Positions 34,239 through 45,113 of a stretch of DNA of 64,000 bases are shown here, piece after piece. The notes beneath the pieces are model-generated. The model was not told the DNA's origin. It was given only the letters and a program-made list of their open reading frames with translations, and did not search any database. The stretch is taken from NCBI GenBank assembly GCA_006538405.1, contig BJKQ01000006.1, forward strand, positions 372,001 to 436,000, written 5' to 3'. The stretch is from Hansfordia pulvinata (lineage: Eukaryota > Ascomycota > Sordariomycetes > Xylariales). The translations under genes and the position numbers were made by a program. Positions within the stretch are counted from its first letter, which is position 1. Each line of letters begins with the position of its first letter.

Positions 34239-34776
34239 CTACCAGCCGCCAGTCCGGCACTCGATGCGGACGCTGCGGAAGATGTGTTCGATGTGTTCCG
34301 ACTCCTTATTCCACTTTTGCTGCACCACGGATCCCTCACATCCCCGCCGCGAGAAGAGAAGCGTGCGGCACTCGCCCAGCGGGCGCACGGCGGCCTCCTC
34401 GACGTCGTACACCTCCCAGAGCGAGGACATTTCACCACGGACGTCGTTGCACTCGAAAGCTGGCGCGCGAATGTGGTCAGTCAACCATCTCTGGACGTAC
34501 ACTACCCCCATCACCCCTCACACCGAAGTTGGCACAGGGTCGAATGCCCTTCATAAGACCACTTTAATGCTTTGCCAAGTTGCTGAGATCAAACTTACTG
34601 TGAGTCACGCCGTTTCCGCTCTTGGCAGATTGCCTTTGGTCACGCGAGGCGCTGAGCTGGGCGTCGACATTACCCTCTGGGTTGCCTATAATCACGCTGC
34701 CCCAAACGGCCGCGTAGCTGACACCGAAGAGCGACGTGCAGCTGGCGAGCAGCGGGAGGGCAGCAGATGGGCGCAT
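34239..34776 (-). CDS. Small secreted protein, 132 residues, unknown function
   Basis: Two exons (34599-34776 and 34239-34459) joined by a GTAAGT donor and a CGCCAG acceptor. The signal peptide is MRPSAALPLLASCTSLFGVSYA. The mature part has FECND, a central SLWEVYDVEEAAVRPLGEC, a RTLLFSRRGCEG strand-turn and a final FRSVRIECRTGGW. The spacing of 'C...L..vy.v.......C..lf...gC.g.......i.sv.i.C' recalls small secreted beta/gamma-crystallin-like or killer-toxin-like beta folds, but I cannot name a family. An in-frame ATG further upstream is less likely because the signal peptide would be buried. A TATA-like catatatc lies about 95 bp upstream. Confidence 0.65.
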
Positions 34777-35639
34777 CTTCAGGTGTTGAGGGGGGAAGGC
34801 TGTTAGTCGGCAGAGAGAACACTGCCCGGCACGGCTGTGGCGGAGGGAGCAAGGGAGCAGAGGGCTGATATATGCGTATAATGTGGCATACATCCTGAAC
34901 CCCCCCTCGTCGACGCCCGGGCTTTCAGTGTTCATAAACCTGGCTCAGGCTCTTCTCTTCAGACTCGATCACGCAAACACGCTCTTTTTCCCCGCACCTG
35001 ACCCCTCTCTCGTTTGCCTCAATATTGTCGACGGCTGGAAGGGGTGAGCATCAGCTCGCCCGGCGAAGATATTTCGCAGTGTGGGTGAGTCTAGACACCT
35101 TTCCCGTGGCGATGCCTCAGCCGCACCTGTGCAGTCAGGCAGTCCGGGTGGCGACGACGAGCGCGCGGCTGACGGAGCGCTCCGCAGGCTCACGTTGTAC
35201 GTCGCTGTGCCTGAGTCGAGCAGCCGCAAATCGGGACTGAGTAGTAGTAGTCCCGTGAAGACTGCCGGCCTTGAGCTGAGACACCCCACGGGAGCTGCGC
35301 GCCAGTACTGGGTCGGAAATAAAGGCCGCACTCGAGCTGAAGCCACACGGCCACTGCTGCTCGCACGCGAGGGGCTCCGCTCTCCTAACCAAACACAGTG
35401 GCGAGCGAGCAGGGGAGGCTCTTGACTGTCAGGGGGTGCTTCCGAGGGTGGCACCGGATCAGAGACAGCGATGACACCGTCCACGAACCCTGAGAAGAGA
35501 CTGGAAGCAGAGTAATCTGGGCTGGAGCAGATGCTACGCATGCGCGATGCATCAAGTCGGGCACTATGTACCAGTTCCCGAACGAAGAGAAGGATCCCCC
35601 AGTCCAGGTCGCATGGGTCTTCTAGCCAGCTGCTTTCGC
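34777..35639. other. Intergenic region with repeated TAG triplets
   Basis: A long minus-strand open frame (34969-35874) overlaps the 3' end of the transporter gene in another frame and has no recognisable domain. A gagtagtagtag block lies at about 35240-35251. No gene seen. Confidence 0.55.
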
Positions 35640-37225
35640 CTATGACTTCTCCTTCTCCCAGTCGCAGAGCAGGGGCGCGTCCTCGTCGCAGCCGGGCCAC
35701 ATGATAAGCCCCCGTATCACGGCGCGCGCGTGCAAGGCCGCGACGAGAAGCCAGACAGCGAATAGGACGGCCGTCATGGCGGCGGCGACCCACTGCACAG
35801 CATCGGAGCCCAGCTGCTGGCCCAGCATGCCCGTTGCGAGGACGAAGCCGACGTTGGGGAACACCATGGCCCACCAGGACAGCGTGAAGCTCATCTTGCC
35901 GCTACCGTTTCTGTTGGTCCCGCCGTCCTTGTTGTCGCGGCTTCTGTACAAACTGGGCACCATGACGGCCAAATTGCACACCAGCGCGAGGAGGAACAGC
36001 CAGAAGGTGAACAGCCACATGAACACCCCGACCCAGTCGGCCAGCACGCGCAACACCTCGGCGGCCTGCGGGTGCGCCGCGAAGTAGCCCCCGCCGTCAC
36101 CGCCGCGGGGTAGAGCGCGCGAGCACCCCACCAGCGCTACGATGGTGTATCCGCTCGCCCCGACGGGTAGCCACATTCCTGGCCGCAGACTGGCCGGGGG
36201 GCGCCCCCCTGGAGGAGGGTACCGAGGTACCATGGCAGCAGGAGCAGGCTGGCCAGCCAGCCAAGGCCTTGGAACGCGACGCCGGCGACGAGGATGGGCA
36301 GGCGGTGGTTGACCGGCGACAGGGGCTGCGAGGCGGATATGGTGGCGGCCACGGTGCCCGTCAGCATGGAGTTGAAGACCATGAGGAAGGCGGCCGGGTT
36401 GAGCTGCAGAGGGCGGACGATGGGGGGCGAGGGCAGCTGTGGGGCGGACGGCGACGAGGCTGGTAATGTTGCCTCCGAGGCACCGGAAGCAGAGCTAGTA
36501 GCAGAAGCGAACGCGCCGATGAAGATGAGCGTCGTATGCAGCAGGGTGCACCCGGCGTAGGTCCAGAAGAGCACGCGGACGGCGACGACGAGCCACGGCC
36601 CCGTCGGCCCGCCTCCGCCGCCGTCATCGCCGCTGCCCACGACGCCGAAGCGCTGCGTCCCCATGATGACCGTGGCCAGTGTCAGCCAGAAGGAGCCGGA
36701 GAAGGCGGCCTCGGGCCCTCGGGTCAGCGAGCGGCGGAAGTGGCGCGGGTGCAGCAAGGCGCGGGCAGCCATGCAGCCCGCGAACAGCAGCACCGTGGCT
36801 AGGTTAAGGACGAAAAGGACGGTGCCCGCGGTGCGCTGGCCCGGGAACTGCCGCGGGCACTCGGAAAGCAGGACCGCGACGCCGCCCGTCGACTGCGTGC
36901 CCGCGAAATTGGCCCAAGTGAAGTGCTTGACCCGGTCGCGGAGGCCAATGGTGCGCCTTTGTTGCTGTCGCCGTGGCCGGTCCTGATCGTGGTGATTACC
37001 CTCCTCTTTTTCCTTCTTTCTACCGCCCTGCTCGCCGCCGTCGCTATAGCGTCGTCGTCGTCCCGTAGTGGTGGCGGTTCTGGTTGTGGTGTTGTTGGTT
37101 ACCATGGTGGTGGTACCGCCGCTGCTGCCTGCGCTCTCCTCGTCGTCCTCATCGTGAACGCGGCGCGCGTCGTCGCTATTCCTCTTTCCGTCTGTTTGGT
37201 CCCCCTCCTCCTCCAATGACGACAT
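35640..37225 (-). CDS. TDT-family transporter (SSU1 sulfite / C4-dicarboxylate type), one frame break
   Basis: About 528 residues if one frame break is bridged. The N-terminal ~110 residues are hydrophilic with Thr, Arg and acidic runs. The TDT fold starts with LRDRVKHFTWANFAGTQSTG and continues through about ten hydrophobic helices; FSGSFWLTLATVIMG and LLLLPWYLGTLLQ lie in the first frame, while ASLRPGMWLPVGASGYTIVA and MSFTLSWWAMVFPNVGFVLA lie in the second. The junction falls in CCCCCC (plus-strand G run 36196-36201); one base appears to be missing. Ssu1-type proteins export sulfite and Mae1-type proteins move malate; which applies is not decided here. The start at 37225 (MSSLEEEGDQTD) is chosen over longer ones, which read through T-rich leader. 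Confidence 0.8.
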
Positions 37226-38678
37226 GTCGGACCCCGGCTGTTTTGGCGTTGCTGCTCTCCCCCGCCGTTCGTCCCCTCTTTCCCACTCGCAGTTACTTTC
37301 AAAAGGAGGGAGAGATCCGGCTTGCGCAGTTGGGGGGGAAAGAAAAAAAAAAAAAAACTTGATCGGGGACAGTGGCAAGACGAGAACAGACGGGGCCTCG
37401 CTGAGACTCGCGGGACCAGGCTCTTTGTGCTCGCAAGGATAGGCGAGGTCGGACGCGCGGATGAAGTCATCGATGGAGGGCCGGGATTTGGTGGGTGCGC
37501 GAATCGAAGCGGGAGGAGTAAAGAAAGGCCGACTCGGCTCCGCCGCCGGCCGAACAGCTTCTAAGGCGCGGTTGGGTTTAATAACACGAGGCCGTGACAA
37601 ATATCTCCGCGGGTACAACGCCGTGACTAAACGTGCCCAGATGCCCGGATGCTCAGATGCCGACCTGGCAACCTACCTGGCTTCTTAGGTAGGTACCTTG
37701 GGTACGTTGGGGAGCTTGCCTTGGTTGTCTGAGACCGCGTGGGAACCCGTCGCGTTTGGTGAGGTGGGCTGGCTGGCTCCGAAGTGTAAGGCCACGCGAC
37801 GGGGTGCTTCGCGCCTGGCACTAGCGCAATGGACGGTTCGCGATGATGGTCTCCGGTAGTCCGGTGATGAAGTGGGTGGTGGAGAGGAAATCCAGCTCTC
37901 TCATGTTGCGATCCAACATGGAAGGGACGGCATCGCTAGACGTACCGGACCGAGTACCTACATACCGTACCTACCTTGTACGCGTGCCTGCCTTACTCAT
38001 CCTCACCTCGCCAGGGATCTGACATCGAGACTTCACGCCGTCGAATCCGAATTGATGCTACATACCCTGTGGGTGTGCTCTCGACTACTCATGCTGTGTC
38101 TCGACTTTCGAGCCCACTGCCGCTGCCGGTGCTGATGCCGGTGCCGGTGCTGGTGCCGGTGCCGGTGCTGGTGCCGGTGCTGGTGCCGGTGCTGGTGCCG
38201 GTGCTGGTGCCGGTGCCCGGTCCCTTCTCGGCCCGAAACCCTCCCCTTGAGAGGGTGTCGATGGTACATGTGGTCAGCGATAGCGGGCGTCAGCGGAGAG
38301 CTTGCGAAGTGTTCGGGGGGCAGACAACAACGCCGAGGACCGGGCAGAAATCGACGATCGGCCACCAAAATGATGGGACCACATGTGGCTCAACAGGCAT
38401 TTCGTATACAAGCGTTCAGTGGTATCAGCTGCATGGTAGAGAACAAGAATACTGGTATGTACACAAAAAAAGAAAAGACAAGAAATGGCAAGCAACCCGG
38501 ACCGCGCTGGCGCCGAAAACTCCGTGAACCCATCCGCCGTCGAAGCCCCACCCGCTTGTCTCTGCCACTGTAATTAGCAAAACCCCCTGTTGGACCAATG
38601 CAAGATGCTTCTTCCTCGGCGCAGCAAGCACTCCGATCATCTCTCTCTCTCGCTTTGGACTGCCCAGCCGCGGCAGCC
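37226..38678. other. Intergenic region, transporter promoter side, with a minisatellite
   Basis: No gene seen. It holds taggtaggtacc at 37685-37696, a row of gtacctac motifs at 37962-37978 and the GGTGCC/GGTGCT minisatellite listed separately. Confidence 0.6.
38119..38217 (+). repeat. Minisatellite of GGTGCC/GGTGCT hexamers
   Basis: About 100 bp made of alternating ccggtg and ctggtg hexamers, effectively a 12-bp unit. The middle copies are identical and the edges are diverged (gctgatgcc, cccggtccc). It is open in frame on both strands, which explains chance frames rich in Val-Pro or His-Arg-His-Gln. Confidence 0.85.
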
Positions 38679-41209
38679 CTACTCGCAGAACAGATCCTGC
38701 TTGAGCAGCTTATCCGTGGTGGCCTCGTCGGCGCCCGCCTCCCGGGCCGCCTTCTCGTCCTCGGCCGCCACGGTCCCGCTGCAGCCGCCAGCCTCGCGCC
38801 GGAACCGCGACGCGAACTGCGCCGCCGCCGCGTTGAGCCCGCCCAGGTCCACCGGCCGCCCGCCGAAGCCCAGCAGCGCCAGCCCGCCCCCGCTGACCCC
38901 GTCCGCCGCGACGCCGCTCGTCAGCACCCCGTCCGTCCCGTCCAGCAGCCTGTCGTCCGGCAGGCTGTCTAGCACCGCCCACCCCGAGTCGCCCGGCGCC
39001 AGGCTGATCTCCTCGCCTTCGCCCTGGATCCGCCGCATCACTGCGTCCGCCTCGTCGTCCGACGCCCCGGCCTCCAGCCGCAGCGGCTTCGACGACGACC
39101 CCGCGTACTCCTCCGGCGCCTGCGCCAGCTCCGCGTGCACCTTGGCCAGGATCGACGCCATCTCCAGCCCCGGGTACAGGGTCCAGTAGCCCCGCGCGCG
39201 CGCCAACCGCAGAGCGTGCTCCAGCCACGCCGGTTGCTGCTTGCTGGCCGACTTCTCCTCAAGGATGTTGCTCTCCTTTTTCTGCGTCTCATCGTACACC
39301 CTCTCCGAGTCGACCTTTCTTTTCGCGTCGATCGATCTCGACACAAATTCGTGCAGCTCCACCCACCTCTCGCCCTTGAAGAGCATGGCCCCGCTGGCTG
39401 GCGCTTGCCACAGGAAAGGTGTCGATCCCTCCGTATCTCGCTGGCTGTCCTTCGGAGACCCTGGTTTGCTGGGTAGCATCAGCGTCCCTTGCCCGTCAAG
39501 AAGGCGGCGGGGCTGCTCCAAGCTGATGCCCATCAGTCGTCTGTCCTCGCGGTCCTCCAACAAGGTGTACTTCAGATCTGTGTCGTTGTGAGCAAGCTGT
39601 GCTATTGCTAAAAAGGGGGGCACGGAACGACTCACAGTGAAGGTATTGAGGCGAGACTTCGGCTTGAGGCGACAGCACCAAAACATGTGAATGATCCGGG
39701 TGCGCCGGCCAGAACGACTCGAGAAAACGTGCTGAAGACTCGTCCTCGTTCATGGATCGACTGGGCACGCGGTGGCGCAGGGTGAAAGAGCGCGCGTTGG
39801 TCGGGTTGGAGAAATGCTCAGGGGGCCAGGAGAAGCCCTCAAGGAACTGCTTGGTCGGTGGGTCGATCTCACGGGGTAGCTCGATTGTCAGATGAGGGAT
39901 CGAGCAAGCTGCGTAGTCGGCCTCGGACAAGGACTTGAGGAGCCGGATCAGAGACCCAGAAGACCGTGCGGGCGCCTGCACCAGAATGTCGATCTCCGTG
40001 CGGTGCCAAACTACACGGCAAGTCAGCTTCGAATCTCAAGACTCCCGATGTCGGGGTTGGACGTGGCGGGTGGACCTACGACTGAGACCGGCAGCGGTCA
40101 TTTTCGTGACCCAATCCATGCGCTTCCCGGGGTTCTTGGGGATGGTAATAAGCGTCTTTTGGGCGACCCGGGCGTGGTAGTCGGCGCTCTTGGCAAAGAA
40201 GGCGTTCTCGTCATCGGACCCGTCGACGATGATGGCTTGCGGGTGCATGTAGGTGTTGATGTGGTCTGCAGGTCGGCGAAGAATGTGAGTTTCAGTTCGC
40301 AAGGGGGGGGGGCAGGGCGCAACTCACGTAAAGAGCGAAAGACGGCCCGCTCCATGCGGTGCGTGGTAGATCGCGCAGCGTGCTCGACTCTGCCATCTGG
40401 TTGAGGCGCATGTTAGCAAAGGCGTGCTGGCATTGCACACGGCAGCGCAGCGCCCAGGCGCCGAGGGTTTGTGGAATGGGGCGCACCGTGGAAATGGATG
40501 TTGCAGGTCTCGTCAATGCCATTGATCCGCTGGAGGTCTTCCAGTGAGATCTGGGCGCGGCCCATGAGGACAAAATGGACATAGTTCTTGCCATTGGTGC
40601 CCATCTGGCAGGCCATGGGCAACAGGGTCGAGGTGCTCTTGAGGCTGGCGGCGGCGAAGAGGACATGCTTGTTGACCGGGGACCCGCCTTTGAGCTGGCC
40701 GAGCGGGTAGAGGGTCTTGGCCAGGTCTAGGAACCGGACGGGGGTGTCGATGTTGTGCTCGACGGGCGGGCTGGGCTTCGGGTCGACGGCTGCGGCTGCG
40801 GGCGCAACCCTCCCCTTGTCCTGGACTGCGCCGGCCTCCTTGTCCGGGGCAGCGTCGGCCCCCGGCTTGGGGGGGCGCTGGCCGTCTTGGCCCTGGGCAT
40901 CGGTGGGCGGGGCGCGCGGAGGGGGCCGCTGTATGATGTGGTCGGCGATGTGGTTGGGGGTGTAGTTGGGGCGGCGCATGCCGGGGTTGGGGCCGAGGTT
41001 GGAGGGGAGGTTGCGGACGAAGAAAATGACGACGAGGATGGCGACGGCGACGGCGGCGACGGTCTTGACGGCAGAGCGTCGCGGGGGCGGGAGGGGGCCC
41101 ATGAGGAGGGCGGGTTGCGCAGGTGGGTGAGGCTGGCATGGCCGCCGTGCTTCTTGTGGTCGTCGTCCTTCTTGCCGAGCTCCTCGTCGCTTAGAAACAT
41201 GCCGCGCAT
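38679..41209 (-). CDS. Type II membrane 'glycosyltransferase 2' family protein, one frame break
   Basis: Exons 40487-41209, 40328-40396, 40080-40265, 39636-40010 and 38679-39577 give about 750 residues. The short cytosolic start MRGMFLSDEELGKKDDDHKK is followed by a single helix (AVKTVAAVAVAILVVIFFV, about residues 46-64), so the protein is a type II Golgi-style membrane protein. The luminal part has VNKHVLFAAASLKSTSTLLP, HINTYMHPQAIIVDGSDDE, WHRTEIDILVQAPARSSGS and a long C-terminus with HALRLARARGYWTLYPGLE. This matches the ascomycete family annotated as 'glycosyltransferase 2', of unknown acceptor. The start and the helix lie in frames one base apart; the change falls in AACCCGCCC (41105-41116), consistent with a missing C. 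Intron phases agree only with that correction. Confidence 0.8.
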
Positions 41210-41341
41210 CTTCCGCCCATGGAACGGGAGGGCGGTGGTCGCACACGCTCGCACGCGCTGTGGAAGGGGGGGTTAGCTTCCGATTGGCGGCGGGTTGGTT
41301 GTGTTGAGGCGGCGGCGGCGGCGGCGGCGGCTTCGGCGATG

Positions 41342-41374
<33 letters not shown>

Positions 41375-43585
41375 TCAGCGCAGCAATTCGGGATTGCAGT
41401 GCCGGTGGCGGTGGCGGCGGGTATATGTTTGTGGGAGGGTCGAGAGGGAGGGAGGAGGGATGACGACCTAACAGTGTGCAACGTGGGACTGACTGCTTTC
41501 CATGCAGGTGGGCGACAGGGGCACGCACACTGCAGTGAGGCGACGAGCTGGGCTGACCTTCAATAGACCTGCACAGGCAGCGAGCGAGACCTGGAATCGT
41601 AGTACATGTATGTAGGTAGCTACCCCTATAACTCGTACCTTTCCTGTGGCAGGGCAGGTGGGTGTGCAGTCCAAGTCGTGCTTTCCTTGTCGGCGGCTGC
41701 GACAGCACACACACACAGGTAGGTACACACACATGCGCGCGTTTATTAGGGGGACCCTACCTCACTCACCTACCGACAATTGCCGCCGTGTTCATCAATC
41801 GGCCAGATCAGATCTCATCAGCCCAGTCTGCTAGCTCATGGATGTACTCGTTGTAGTGTAGCTCGCACTGACACATTGGCCCGATCGACCGGGCTGGTAG
41901 GATTCGATACGACCCGGCTCTACCATGGCATTGCCATGTCACAGGCATGGCTTAAGAATGTGTCATCGTCCCCTTTGCTCGTTCCATTGAACCGACGCGG
42001 GAGAGGGAAACAGACCGGCGCCTGGGTCGGAAGATCCAATGCCACGCCGGCTGCATTTCTTGTATTGCATTCCGCTATCTTGCAGGGGGCTCACCACTGG
42101 CGTGTAACAGGTTACGGGGTCTGGCATTAGACAGCGATCCTCCGAGCACGATCCTGATAGATACCAGTCGCTGGGTGACACAGTAATCACGGCTAGTAGG
42201 TACTCTGATCCTGCCCCGTCGGCGCTGACGCTGATGCTGTGGGCGAGGCTGCTCATCAGGGCTAGCCCGGCTGACTACATGTACTACGCAAAGCGCAATT
42301 CTCGAGTCGGGAACCAAAGTTCAAGTGAGAGTCCGAGGGAGTACCTTGGATACATCCATAAGACATTACCATCGTGGCGGCGACCGGATCAGCTTCAGGC
42401 GGCGCCGCACCACTTTCGTATCTGGCCTTGATTCAGAGAATGCGCGCATCTCCACGACAGGAGGCCTGGTTACCTACTATCCAGCTGCCTCGAGTTGTTC
42501 GCCTTTCGTGCTCGTAGCTTCACATGGTCCACGCAATATCTGGCGTATTGTATTGCCAAGAGGCGGGCGACAGCCTAGTAATACATTGGTGGTAGATGGA
42601 TGTCCTGCAAGCAACAGCCAACCAAGGAGAAACGCCAATGGCAAATGGCAAAAACAGCAAAATTCTTTGCCTGCTAGTCGCGCGCGGAGGCCGCAGGGTC
42701 GCCGCCAGTGGCCGTCTCACCGTTGCCACGCCCGGTCTAAACTGAAGTGCCCGGTGGCCCCAGGCTACCTTCGAGTCTGGGCAGGCGATTGCGTAAGGAA
42801 TCATCTTGTTCGGGCCCCAGGGACTCCAACCAACCTAGCCCGTCAAGGAGACAACAAGGACTCTCCAAGGTCGGTCCCGTGAGGAGTAATCGGAGTTTAC
42901 CACGTACCTCTGTGTGGGAAGGGATCAGCAGCGTGCATGCACTCGAGGCAAATGTCGGCTTTCACGAGTAGTTTTCGACGTTGACAGGTCGACTGACGAC
43001 TACCAGGTATCCGGGGACGTCAGGCATCTCGCTCGCAGGGGGTCGAATTCCGCCTCAAAAAGGCCTTGTCCAAACCCGCCCCTCCCCCACATACATCTAT
43101 CTCTCCGGTTCACATACTCGTATGTACGAATCCGCCTGTTGCGCGCCCCATTGTGCTCCAAGTTAGAATCGGATCCTCGCTTCTAGAACACCACTTTCGG
43201 TTTAACGTAGTTGCTGGCCGCTCGTCGCCACCGATGGCCAACAAGAGTACCTTTCATTAGAGAGACATCCCGTAAGAGTTTCCACGCAAGCTAGTCCGAA
43301 ACTGCGCGTTCGCCTGAGGCTTCGCAGCAAAAATCCGTCTGAATGAGGCGGTCTCCAGACCAAAATCTCTGAACGGGGGCGACTGGGACTGGGCATGGAG
43401 CCAGAGTCCGAAGCCCACGGCTTCACAGCTGCTTCATATAAACCCCAATGTGCCAGTGCCCTCTGGCTTACTTACCTAACCAGTAGTCGCCTACTCGTAG
43501 ACTCGCATCTCTCTATAGCTACCTACACACCAGATTGCTCCTACTTCCCACTACCCGACAGACACGCAGAATACACGTCTCCAAC
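41210..43585. other. Long divergent intergenic region with GGC and GCA microsatellites
   Basis: No gene seen. (GGC)n at about 41310-41331 and (GCA)n at about 41346-41373 lie in the probable leader of the glycosyltransferase gene. TACTCGTA occurs at 43125-43132 and 43492-43499. A TATAAA box at 43437-43442 serves the next gene. Confidence 0.6.
43437..43442 (+). promoter_or_regulatory. TATA box for the secreted protein gene at 43586
   Basis: TATAAA about 145 bp upstream of the start codon, followed by a C/T/A-rich leader. Confidence 0.45.
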
Positions 43586-44392
43586 ATGCGTGTCCAACGA
43601 GCCCACTGCGCCCTTCTCCTGGCCGGCGCAGCCACTGTCCACTCGTCCCTCTTCCAGGTCAAGAGAATCACCTCCATCCTCAACTTTCTCAACATTTTCG
43701 GGTCACAGAACGATGAGGTCAGTCCCCAATTTGACGCGTCCAGGGGCGTTGGCGAGCCGCGGGCCGACCCCGTCAAGATGGGCCAGACCAAGGCGAGATA
43801 CCTGAACCACCCGGACTGGGCGAGATACTCAAACAGTCAGGATCTCTGGACGCGGGGCCTCATTGACTCGGCCGTGGTGGCCTTGACCATCACCAACCAC
43901 GACGAGGGCGTCTACTACGGCGTGCTGGAGCACTTTGTCCCGCAGAGCGGCTACAAGGGCGACACGCAGCACTGGGACTCGCAGCTGCGCCAGCTGAAGA
44001 AGCTTTGGGCCGAAGCGCAAAGCGAGTCTTCGAAGAGATACGACGTCGAAGACCAATACCAGGCCGTCATCTACCTCGCGGATCTCAACACGCTCGATGA
44101 AAGCCTGGACCGCTCGTGGAAGGATATCTTGACGAACTCTGGCCCCGACGGCCGGGAGACGCTTGAAACTCAGTGCCCCAAGGGTATGTGGGACAAGAAG
44201 CCCAGGGAAACGTTTGAGGACGCGCATGAGATGCTGAAAGCCGAGGTCAAGAAACTGGCACCGGAGGCGCATCTCCAGATCTGGGAGCATGACGCGGTGC
44301 TCAAGGCGTACCCCGAAAACTCCCTTGTGATCGGCGAGAAGAATGTGATCAGGGCAGGCAACGGTAAGTATAAACTGGCGCCTGCCGAGTAG
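43586..44392 (+). CDS. Secreted protein of unknown function, 268 residues
   Basis: Single exon. MRVQRAHCALLLAGAATVHS is a signal peptide (an upstream in-frame ATG at 43535 would bury it). The mature protein is hydrophilic, rich in Trp, Tyr, Asp and Lys, and nearly cysteine-free (one in TQCPKGM). Blocks such as WARYSNSQDLWTRGLIDSAV, NHDEGVYYGVLEHFVPQSGY and RYDVEDQYQAVIYLADLNTL suggest a folded alpha/beta domain, but I recognise no family or catalytic motif. Isolated, with a TATA-driven promoter; likely conditionally expressed. Confidence 0.75.
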   Translation: MRVQRAHCALLLAGAATVHSSLFQVKRITSILNFLNIFGSQNDEVSPQFDASRGVGEPRADPVKMGQTKARYLNHPDWARYSNSQDLWTRGLIDSAVVALTITNHDEGVYYGVLEHFVPQSGYKGDTQHWDSQLRQLKKLWAEAQSESSKRYDVEDQYQAVIYLADLNTLDESLDRSWKDILTNSGPDGRETLETQCPKGMWDKKPRETFEDAHEMLKAEVKKLAPEAHLQIWEHDAVLKAYPENSLVIGEKNVIRAGNGKYKLAPAE

Positions 44393-45113
44393 GTAGACTC
44401 CACGGGGACCTCCCATACGATGTTGGACTACTCTAGCATGGACATGATTCAATTTGCGGTATAACCCAATTCTTCGCACTCGGTGAATTCAGGTGGTGAG
44501 TGATGGCCCGTCTACGTCTTCGCAAATACGATAGTCTACCTCTCTGTATTGGATGGAGGTCAGTGCCACCTATGTCCAGCCAAGGAGCGGAGCTCGGGCC
44601 CGGACAGCTATCCCTGCAGGGCCGGGGCGCGGAAGAAGCACCGGTGGGGGACGCCCCGGCGCCATCGTGAAAGGCGAGATGTGGGGTTCGTTATTAGGGC
44701 TGCCACAGATGGGCTTGTGGTTCATCTTCCAGCGACGCAAGCACACATATGTAGGGCGAGTTGAATGGGATAAGAGTTGCCGGGCGCAATATCATTGCAT
44801 GTCGTAGCAGTCGCCCGTAAGTTTGACGAGGTACCTACACCTAAGGTAGGTAGACGCCAGGCATTCCCTTGTGCAAGGCGCGGAGCAAGGTTGCGGGTAA
44901 CAAGCCTAACTCAGTGGTAGTCATAGATTCACCAACCAGGCCAGACGTCATCTTTTAGTGGGGTAAATATTTTGCTGGGCGCCGCAGGGGAAGTCGCGGG
45001 CCGACCTTTTTTTTTTATTTCTATCCTGGCCCCTTCCGTATGGATGCGCTGCGGCTCGCCTCCCACAATAACCAACTTCTCAGAACACAACACCTCCCCA
45101 AACCACACAAGCC
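44393..45113. other. Intergenic region upstream of syo1
   Basis: No gene seen. gaggtacctacacctaaggtaggtag at about 44829-44854 carries GGTACC and TAGGTAG elements. A T10 run (about 45008-45017) lies 100 bp before the syo1 ATG. Confidence 0.6.

Noticed and set aside
34969..35874. 301-codon minus-strand frame downstream of and overlapping the TDT transporter
   Set aside because: Overlaps the transporter's 3' end in another frame; the transporter frame holds the membrane helices.
38119..38217. Possible CRISPR-like array
   Set aside because: Continuous hexamer repeat without unique spacers, in a eukaryotic context; it is a minisatellite.
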